NCBI GenBank assembly: GCA_035623275.1
Contig: DASPTT010000134.1
Location: 1 to 17,858, forward strand
DNA: 17,858 nucleotides
Direction of reading: 5' to 3'
Origin: DASPTT01 sp035623275
GTDB taxonomy: Bacteria; Actinomycetota; Acidimicrobiia; Acidimicrobiales; UBA8190
In this document: positions 12,887-17,858 of the stretch, piece after piece
Numbering within the stretch: position 1 is the stretch's first letter
Layout of the letters: every line of letters begins with the position of its first letter
The notes under the pieces: generated by a model
Told to the model about the DNA's origin: nothing
The model's input: only the letters and a program-made list of their open reading frames with translations
Database searches by the model: none
Translations under genes and position numbers: made by a program

Positions 12887-13305
12887 TGGGCCAACCTTTC
12901 GGAGCCCGGGGACGAGACCGATTCGATCGTGGGGTGACACGGACAGGCGCAGAGGGCAAGGCCGTCCTCGCATCGATCATGTTCATCCATGCGACAAACG
13001 AGTGACCGGTGATGGTCAGGCTCGGTCCTCTGCTTCTGAACGCGCACAGCAACTCCAAATCGGACCCACTGGTCCTCCCGTTTCGGCATCGGACGCACGA
13101 TTCTCATCGTCAAACAATGCACGCCCAAACTGCGGGGGCGGCCGTATGGCCCGTTCTCCGTTCCCCCCCCAGCGTCAAGGACGTCGATGGCAAGCTCCAG
13201 GCGGTCCCGGAGACCCTCTTCACCAGGCGGATGCTCTGGGAGGTCGGAGGCGGCGAGCTTGCGGAGGCTCTCGGCGGCTCGGCGCATGTCCTTGGGGGAC
13301 GGCAT
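12883..13305 (-). CDS. Hypothetical protein with Cys-rich CxCPCH motif
   Basis: The 140-aa product has a charged helical start (MPSPKDMRRAAESLRKLAAS, then GLRDRLELAIDVLD), a middle part (WVRFGVAVRV) and a cysteine cluster: Cys104, Cys112, Cys119, Cys121, Cys123 and His124 in HDRCEDGLALCACPCH. Spacing of this kind usually binds zinc and occurs in short actinobacterial and actinophage proteins; the exact family is not recognised. The ATG at 13305 has only a weak upstream GGTGGT. The stop overlaps the next gene's start. The N-terminal helical part and the Cys part may be separate domains. Confidence 0.5.
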   Translation of the reverse strand: MPSPKDMRRAAESLRKLAASDLPEHPPGEEGLRDRLELAIDVLDAGGGTENGPYGRPRSLGVHCLTMRIVRPMPKREDQWVRFGVAVRVQKQRTEPDHHRSLVCRMDEHDRCEDGLALCACPCHPTIESVSSPGSERLAQ

Positions 13306-13420
13306 GGCACCACCGTCGCCGCCGGGGCAGGGAGCGGGGGGACTGGCGATATCGGTCGGTTCTTGGGGAGGGGCTGGTAGCGCAATCCCGGCAGAAGCGG
13401 GCGGTCCCTCCTGGTTCCAG

Positions 13421-13552
13421 CTATGACCGAGATCCCGCCTCCGACGCTAGGCGCGCGGCCAGTTGCCTGGAGATGCCAAGGGCTCGGCCGAGGGCACTCA
13501 GGCTCGTACCTTTGTGTTCAAGATTCTCGGCGCCCCATCGGCCACAAACCAC
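13421..13552 (-). pseudogene. Short helix-turn-helix ORF or gene remnant
   Basis: A 43-codon frame starting at GTG 13552 reads VCGRWGAENLEHKG, then SLSALGRALGISRQLAARLA, to TAG at 13421-13423. The second stretch looks like a helix-turn-helix (LSALGRALGISRQ with a following basic helix). The frame is the same as that of the SnoaL-like gene just upstream and is separated from it only by that gene's TAG and six codons. No ribosome site is seen before the GTG. It may be the tail of a lost DNA-binding protein or a very short real gene. Confidence 0.35.
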
Positions 13553-13570
13553 CCTGCGTGTGAACGGGCG

Positions 13571-14020
13571 CTACTCGGGCTCACCAGGTTCGTAGTGGGC
13601 TTCCAGCCAATCCCGGACGTAGGTCCTGGAAAGCCTGGCACGGATCCGTGCGGCGATGTCGGGACCAGATCGAAACGCCTCGAACCGGGCCACGAGGTCG
13701 CCCCGGAAGGTGAAACGGTGGATGCCGACGCTGGGTGGGCCCAGGGACCTGCCCTCTGGATCGAAGACTTCGATTTCTGCGGCAACGACGACATGGTCGC
13801 CCTCTTCGACAAAGTCCTTCGGGACCAGTCGGGGCTTGGCGACGGACCACAGGGCCTCCCAGTACGAGCGCACCTCACGGCGTCCTTGGAGCAACGAGTC
13901 GTCCAGAAGGTTGGGCCACTCGATGTCGGGGGTCATCAAAGCCAGGAGACTGTCGACATCTCTCCGATCGAAGAGTTCGTAGGCCATCTGCAAGATGGCG
14001 ATTCGATTCGACTGCTCCAC
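13571..14020 (-). CDS. SnoaL/NTF2-like protein
   Basis: The 149-aa product has the hallmarks of the SnoaL-like (nuclear transport factor 2 fold) family: an N-terminal helix LQMAYELFDRRDVDSLLALM, the strand PDIEWPN, G-R-x-x-V-R-x-Y-W after a short loop (QGRREVRSYWEAL), then curved strands with VVVAAEIEVFDPEG and GIHRFTFRGDLVARFEAF. Members act as cyclases, isomerases or small-ligand binders; the substrate cannot be told. The length is usual for the family. I chose GTG at 14020 because GAGG lies three bases before it; the frame continues open to 14509, but that part crosses a repeat and has no protein character. It is probably monocistronic, with the promoter region holding a repeat copy. Confidence 0.75.
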   Translation of the reverse strand: MEQSNRIAILQMAYELFDRRDVDSLLALMTPDIEWPNLLDDSLLQGRREVRSYWEALWSVAKPRLVPKDFVEEGDHVVVAAEIEVFDPEGRSLGPPSVGIHRFTFRGDLVARFEAFRSGPDIAARIRARLSRTYVRDWLEAHYEPGEPE

Positions 14021-14139
14021 ACGTGCCTCGCAGCTGAACGCCTTGGTGCAAGGGTACGGCAGGGCGATCGACCAAAGGGGGATCTCGTCGGCCCGAATGG
14101 TTGGAAGCTGCCCCGATGGGGGAGGACCTAGAGACCGCT

Positions 14140-14290
14140 CGCAACGTGCCGCGTGCGAGTGGTCGGCCCCGGCCGCCGACCAAGCGATAATCCCGGCGGT
14201 GAGCGATCCAGGGCGCTTCCGGCCCGCTGACAGGTCTGGCCGGGTATCCCAGGGGGCGCGACCACCGGCAGGGATGATCGAAGCGGACCC
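14140..14290 (+). repeat. Dispersed intergenic repeat copy
   Basis: It begins cgcaacgtgccg and contains ccccggccgcc, gcgatccagg then cttccgg, ctgacaggtctggccgggta and agggggcgcg, ending accggcagggatgatcgaag. The order of blocks is the same as in the 8726-8873 copy. The gap 14021-14535 holds this repeat, a following hairpin and the left region of the IS110 element, with no further gene seen. Confidence 0.6.
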
Positions 14291-14309
14291 TGAGACCTCG
14301 GTGTCAGGG
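14288..14309. terminator. Hairpin between SnoaL-like gene and IS110
   Basis: CCCTGA and TCAGGG pair over 14288-14309, with inner ACC/GGT pairs after one mismatch and a very small loop. No T run follows. It could be a weak terminator or the tail of the repeat. Confidence 0.3.
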
Positions 14310-14344
14310 TTGCCGGGTGGATGCTCAGGTCCGGTCTGACGCGA

Positions 14345-14535
14345 CTTAACCGGCTGGCGCGATTGCTGCCTTGGGATTGAAGTGTCGGCCGGGCCCGAGC
14401 ATCCACCCGGCACGCACCGGTCGGGCGAACCGTGACCTGGTAGGAGCCTGGTGAAGAGGCCCCATCCCTGTCTTGTCCGCCGTCCCGGCACGTGTGTTCC
14501 ACCCCTCAACGCTTGGAACGAAGAAAGGGATGGCG
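14345..14535 (+). other. IS110 left non-coding region, possible bridge-RNA locus
   Basis: IS110-group elements carry a non-coding region upstream of the transposase that in studied members (IS621) encodes a bridge RNA directing target and donor choice. This about 190-base stretch lies between the repeat and the transposase ATG and has no gene. It contains short complementary blocks such as ggccgggcc and ccggtcgggcgaacc. The exact left end of the element is not visible. The assignment rests on position only. Confidence 0.3.
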
Positions 14536-15498
14536 ATGACCACGATGACAGAACCGAGACGCCGGGTCACGGGCGGCGTGGACACCCACCGGGACGTGCA
14601 CGTCGTCTGCGCCCTCGACGACCGCGGAGCCGAGCTCGGTGTGGCGTCCTTCCCGACGACTCCCGCCGGCTATCTCCAGGCCCAGGGCGTGGTCGTGGTC
14701 GAGATTTCCTGCCCCAACCGTCAGCGCCGGCGTTCGCACGGCAAGTCCGATCCCGTCGACGCCATTGCCGCCGCCACGGCGGTCTTCTCCGGCGATGCCA
14801 CGATCGAGCCGAAGGCCAGGAGCGGGAATGTCGAGGCGATTCGGGCCCTTCGCACTGCCGACCGCTCTGCCCGACATGCCCGGATCAAGGCCCTCAACCA
14901 GATGCGGGCCTTGCTGCTCACCGGACCCGAAGGGTTGCGCGAGCAGTTCCGGGACACCACGCCCTGGCGCATGGTCCACACCGCAGCTCGCCTGCGCCCC
15001 GGTGATCCAACCTCGCCGGTCGGCTCGACGAAGTTCACCCTGCGCCTCCTCGCCCGCCGAGTCCTCGAGCTCGAGGCCGAGATGAAGGAGCTCAAGGTCG
15101 TCTTGAAGCCGCTTGTGGCCGCCACCGCTCCGGAGCTTGTCGCCCGGCACGGCCTGGGGACCGAGACCGCCGGGGCGCTCCTCGTCGCCGCCGGCGACAA
15201 TCCCGACCGGCTCCGGGACGAGCGCGCCTTCGCCCACTACTGCGGCACCTCGCCCATCGACGCCTCGTCCGGAACGGTGGTCCGAAAGAGGCTCAACCGG
15301 GGCGGGAACCGTCACGCCAACGAGGCCCTCTGGCGGATCGTGATGGTCCGCCTGGTCTCAGACCCCAGGACCAGGGCCTACATGGAGCGCCGGGTCAAGG
15401 AGGGCAAGTCCAAGCAGGAGACCATCCGCTGCCTCAAGCGATACGTGGCTCGGGAGCTCTATCCCGTCCTCGCCCAAACTGCCCCTTGCAATCGATAG
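14536..15498 (+). pseudogene. IS110-family transposase with internal in-frame deletion
   Basis: The 320-aa product is short for the family (about 400). It has the DEDD start GGVDTHRDVH (Asp16) and KSDPVDA (Asp72, Asp75), then the coiled middle region (LRLLARRVLELEAEMKELK) and the C-terminal Transposase_20 domain with HGLGTETAGALLVAAGDNP, YCGTSPIDASSG (catalytic-type Ser244/245) and RLNRGGNRHANEALWRI. Between Asp16 and Asp72 the family normally has about 30 more residues, including a G[IV]E.TG.[YW] block with the catalytic Glu. Here AGY runs straight into LQAQGVVVVE, so that block is gone. The frame is kept, but the enzyme is probably inactive. I chose ATG 14536 because gaaaggg lies six bases upstream; ATG 14530 is too close to it. 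IS110 elements lack long inverted repeats, so the element ends are not defined. Confidence 0.85.
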
Positions 15499-15607
15499 GA
15501 GCATCAATCCCGATCGGTTTGGACCTGGCGGTGTTGCGAAGTGAACGGAGCGCAACAGATCGGCCGTGTTGGCAGTTCACCACTTTGTGTGTGGTCGTTG
15601 GCTATTA

Positions 15608-15621
15608 GGGCCTTAAGGCCC
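15608..15621 (+). promoter_or_regulatory. DosR-like palindromic box upstream of second peptidase cluster
   Basis: GGGCCTTAAGGCCC is a perfect 14-bp palindrome flanked by TTA on the left and AAA on the right, very like the 20-bp DosR consensus layout (TT.GGGAC-N4-GTCCC.AA) but with GGGCC arms. A tttatg sequence about 27 bases further on could be a -10 element. The start codon is 46 bases downstream. Confidence 0.55.
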
Positions 15622-15666
15622 AAAGACCTCGGAGTCGGCGCCGAATTGTTTATGCCATGAGACCTT

Positions 15667-16359
15667 GTGGTCGATGGCCATGGCATGTCGGTTACAGCCG
15701 AGGGTCTCCCAGAGATCGCCGTAGCGCCCTTGGCTCAACGAGGCACGACTGCTGGTTCTCATAGCAGGCAGCGCAGATCATCTCCGCTGACCCTGATCGG
15801 CACCGCGGCCATACTGATTGCTTCGGGGGTGCTGTTCACCGCTGCGGGGCTTCTCTTCTTCCTCCACCTGAGCGTCCAGCCGGTGCTAACCGGCAGCATG
15901 CGGCCGACGTTCGGGCCTGGGTGGGTTGTCATCAGTCGATCCATCCCGGTCAGCGCCGTCCGGCCGGGGATGGTCGTGATCTTCGTGCCCCCTGGGGAAT
16001 CCGCCTCCTACGCGCACCGGGTCGTGACCGTCTCGGGGACGTCTGAGCACCCCGTGCTCACCACCAAAGGTGATGCGAACCCAGCCCCCGACATCAGGCA
16101 TGCGCGACTGATCAAGCCGAGGATCCAGGAAGTCGTGGCCGCGCTGCCATGGCTCGGCAGAGCGATGACCTGGGTGAAGGGACAGGAGTTGGGCACCATC
16201 CTGCTCGTCGTTGCTGGCCTATCTATCGCCATCACCGGGGCCCGGGCGATCTCCCGCCCTCGCGGCCTCGCACCCGGTATCGGGCAGCGCCGGCTCGGCC
16301 ACCACGGCCTATCTAGGAACCACCCCGCTCCACCCGTAGGCAACCCGCTCCACTCATAG
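15667..16359 (+). CDS. SipW-type signal peptidase I
   Basis: The 230-aa membrane protease should process the two secreted proteins encoded right after it. A helix at about 42-66 leads to the catalytic Ser77 in LTGSMRPTFGPG. His117 in YAHRVV replaces the bacterial Lys (SipW/S26B type). The third box is TTKGDANPAPD (132-142). A second helix at about 176-192 and a basic tail follow. It is closer to the core family than the 356-aa peptidase at 4562, which has a longer N-terminus and extra helices. The GTG at 15667 is used because the frame is open there and the box at 15608 fits; ATG 15685 is an alternative, and neither has a strong ribosome site. The next gene starts 15 bases after its stop, so they form one operon. 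Confidence 0.85.
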   Translation: MVDGHGMSVTAEGLPEIAVAPLAQRGTTAGSHSRQRRSSPLTLIGTAAILIASGVLFTAAGLLFFLHLSVQPVLTGSMRPTFGPGWVVISRSIPVSAVRPGMVVIFVPPGESASYAHRVVTVSGTSEHPVLTTKGDANPAPDIRHARLIKPRIQEVVAALPWLGRAMTWVKGQELGTILLVVAGLSIAITGARAISRPRGLAPGIGQRRLGHHGLSRNHPAPPVGNPLHS

Positions 16360-16363
16360 GAAA
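16313..16363 (+). repeat. Imperfect tandem repeat at peptidase gene end
   Basis: Two units of about 20-23 bases, each with the pattern tagg, a few bases, cccgctccac, follow one another and end in a third tagg. They encode the tail of the peptidase (NHPAPPVGNPLHS) and supply the aggaaagga ribosome site of the next gene. Confidence 0.45.
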
Positions 16364-16374
16364 GGACCAACCCC

Positions 16375-17046
16375 ATGGCACCCCAGCACGCCCAGAAGCG
16401 GAAGCAGGGCCGCACCCGGATGCTTCTCGCCGGGCTGTTCGCTCTCGCCGTCGCGCTCTTCACCGCCTCCGCGGTCTACGCCGGCTTGACGGCGCAGGCG
16501 ACCGGCACCGAGACGGTCAGCAGCGGAACCCTCAACCTGACCTTGTCCGCCGGCGACCAGGGCACGGGCTTCCCCAGCACGTTCGCCGGCGAGATGGCCC
16601 CTGGCGACGTGAACAACGTCTATGTGAACCTGAACAACACCGGTTCGCTCGCCTCCGCCGCCGGCATGACCTTGTGGGTTGCTGGTGCACCGGTCAACGC
16701 CCTCACCGATGGGACGGCAGTCGGCGAAGGCCTGGCCGTGACCATGACCCAGTGCTCGGTGGCATGGGCCGGCGGCGCGTGCTCGGGCACGACGACCTCG
16801 ATCCTTGCCCAGACGATGGTCAGCACCATGAACACCTCGGGCACGGCCGTGAGCCTGTCAAACATCCCCGCGCTGGCTGCGGCGACCGGCCAGGTCGCCC
16901 ACTTGCAGGTGTCCCTGACGCTGATCGGCACGGAGACGTCGGTCAATGGCGTGTCCCCATCACCCACGATCCAGGGTCTCGGTCCGGTCACGCTGACCTA
17001 CACCTTCACCGAGCAGCAGCGCACCGCCGTCACGACCAACCAGTAG
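16375..17046 (+). CDS. SipW-dependent TasA/camelysin-like secreted protein A
   Basis: The 223-aa product begins with a basic stretch (QKRKQGRTR) and a hydrophobic run MLLAGLFALAVALFTASAVY, then AGLTAQATGTETVSSGTLNL, the layout of SipW-processed TasA/CalY precursors. The mature part is beta-rich with SLASAAGMTL, a Cys pair at 127 and 136 in CSVAWAGGAC, and a late strand VTLTYTFTEQQ. It ends VTTNQ. TasA-type proteins form extracellular fibres or matrix; that role is inferred here. The start is supported by ggaaagga eleven bases upstream. It lies 15 bases after the peptidase gene and 21 before its paralogue, in one operon. Confidence 0.82.
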   Translation: MAPQHAQKRKQGRTRMLLAGLFALAVALFTASAVYAGLTAQATGTETVSSGTLNLTLSAGDQGTGFPSTFAGEMAPGDVNNVYVNLNNTGSLASAAGMTLWVAGAPVNALTDGTAVGEGLAVTMTQCSVAWAGGACSGTTTSILAQTMVSTMNTSGTAVSLSNIPALAAATGQVAHLQVSLTLIGTETSVNGVSPSPTIQGLGPVTLTYTFTEQQRTAVTTNQ

Positions 17047-17067
17047 CGAGTCTCGGGGTCACGGACC

Positions 17068-17625
17068 GTGTATCGCCACCCGTGGCCCGCGCGACACAGG
17101 GCACGCGCGGCGGCCGTCACGACGGCCGCCGCGCTGCTCTCCCTCCTCGTCGCACCGGTCGGGGCGGTCGCTGCTCCCAACCGCGGCGTTGGCAGCGGCG
17201 CCGAAACCGTCAGCTCGGGGACGTGGGGGGCCTCGGCCAGCCCGGCCACCCCGACATGGACGACGGGGCAGGGTGGGCGCAAGCTCTCTACCGAGACCAA
17301 CACCGGCACCCTGGCGCTGAGCGCGCTGACCTACAAGGTGACCATCTCGTCGGGGTCGGGCACGACCACCTTCACCCTGGCCGCCTGCCCCGTGGCCTGG
17401 GACGGCGGCGGCAATTGCCCGGGCGGTGGCAGCACCACCATCGGCGGCACCTACACCATCGGGTCGACCACGACCGTGTCCTCGACGGACGTACCGAACG
17501 TCGGGGGCGCCCTTTACCTCAAAGCCACCGCGTCCAACAACGTGACAAGTGCGATCACCATGACACTGCAGCTGTCGGTCACCTCACCGTCACAGCTACG
17601 GGCGCCGGTGGTCACCAACCAGTAG
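17068..17625 (+). CDS. Secreted TasA-like paralogue B
   Basis: The 185-aa product has a basic start (MYRHPWPARHRARAAAV) and a hydrophobic run LLSLLVAPVGAVAA, then GSGAETVSSGTWGASASPA. It shares with protein A the ETVSSGT block just after the signal region, the Cys pair in CPVAWDGGGNC (107, 117; protein A has CSVAWAGGAC) and the C-terminal end VVTNQ. Even the bases after the two stops are alike (cagtag then agtctcgg or aatctcgg), so the pair arose by duplication. The GTG at 17068 is preceded only by a weak cgggg. It probably builds the same surface structure as protein A. Confidence 0.78.
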   Translation: MYRHPWPARHRARAAAVTTAAALLSLLVAPVGAVAAPNRGVGSGAETVSSGTWGASASPATPTWTTGQGGRKLSTETNTGTLALSALTYKVTISSGSGTTTFTLAACPVAWDGGGNCPGGGSTTIGGTYTIGSTTTVSSTDVPNVGGALYLKATASNNVTSAITMTLQLSVTSPSQLRAPVVTNQ

Positions 17626-17658
17626 GAATCTCGGCGGTTTACCAAACATGCGTTCCCG

Positions 17659-17723
17659 ATCGAGAAGTGCCGATGCAGTGCACCTGGACCAGCCGGCCAC
17701 GCGCCCGCAAACATCGGACCGGC
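17659..17723 (+). repeat. Left part of dispersed repeat, cut by IS30 copy 2
   Basis: gagaagtgccgatgcagtgc matches the gtgccgatgcagcgc block at 8733-8747 and gaagtgccg at 9159. It runs into IS30 copy 2 near 17720-17724. So the second IS30 also abuts a repeat copy, in the same relative orientation as copy 1. Confidence 0.55.
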
Positions 17724-17858
17724 GGATTCAAGCGGTGGCTGCGACAAGTCTGTTGAATCGTTCCGCTGGAGTTTCCCACTCCAGGGTCTTGCGTGGGCGC
17801 TCGTTGAGCAGGGCGGCGATGGCATCGAGGTCCTCCTGGGAGTGGACCGACAGGTCGG
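17724..17858 (-). mobile_element. IS30 copy 2, left end only (continues beyond window)
   Basis: From 17724 (and from four bases earlier) the sequence equals IS30 copy 1 from 3028 onward to the window end, with one base change: gaggtcctcc here against gagttcctcc in copy 1. It has the same orientation as copy 1. Confidence 0.92.
17728..17858 (-). CDS. IS30-family transposase, C-terminal end only
   Basis: This is the last 43 or so codons of the same transposase as at 3032-4279, running off the window. The single difference changes Glu382 to Asp (SQEELD becomes SQEDLD), a conservative change. The stop lies inside the inverted repeat as in copy 1. Whether the rest is intact cannot be seen. Confidence 0.9.
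   Translation of the reverse strand, partial: DLSVHSQEDLDAIAALLNERPRKTLEWETPAERFNRLVAATA

Noticed and set aside
14021..14509. N-terminal extension of the SnoaL-like protein to 14509
   Set aside because: It crosses a repeat copy and the IS110 leader and has no domain character; GTG at 14020 with GAGG upstream fits the family length.

Overview
The window is high-GC DNA with many GTG starts, short lipoproteins and secreted proteins. It fits a high-GC actinobacterium. Acidimicrobiia is my best guess from gene flavour, but no marker gene proves it. It is an accessory region: two IS30 copies (the second cut by the window end), an IS30 remnant, a damaged IS110 and a dispersed intergenic repeat separate small gene groups. 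I see no rRNA, tRNA or CRISPR array.

Layout. 1-1668: a small conserved protein without a recognisable start (46-357), then three short exported or lipoprotein genes (460-870 minus, 952-1299 plus, 1330-1668 minus). 1970-2842: a ten-helix DMT/EamA-type permease. 3028-4324: an apparently intact IS30 element. 4562-8518 (minus): a three-gene operon of a six-cysteine TasA/camelysin-like protein, a 715-aa relative carrying two inserted LamG domains, and a SipW-type signal peptidase. 8898-9149: a small conserved hypothetical. 9414-9791: an IS30 remnant. 9898-12447 (minus): a membrane GAF-PAS-GGDEF-EAL protein. 12656-13305 (minus): two overlapping small genes. 13571-14020 (minus): a SnoaL/NTF2-like protein. 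14536-15498: an IS110 transposase with an internal deletion. 15667-17625 (plus): a second SipW-type peptidase followed by two tandem secreted TasA-like proteins. 17724-end: the start of a second IS30 copy.

How the parts may work together. The two peptidase/substrate clusters look like dedicated secretion-and-processing units for surface or matrix proteins, by analogy with Bacillus SipW-TasA. The cyclic-di-GMP protein between them could control such a surface programme. A 14-bp palindrome of DosR-like architecture (GGGCC-N4-GGCCC and variants) lies upstream of all three units: twice before the six-cysteine operon, once before the GGDEF-EAL gene and once before the second peptidase. This suggests a single regulon for matrix secretion and c-di-GMP signalling, and is the most interesting hypothesis here.

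Mobile DNA. The dispersed repeat (about 150 bp when complete) sits between many genes in one orientation. IS30 copy 1 is inserted inside one member, a related unoccupied member lies near 1716-1792, and the second IS30 copy abuts the left part of another. The two full-type IS30 copies have the same orientation and bracket the matrix/c-di-GMP region, so it could be lost or moved as a block.
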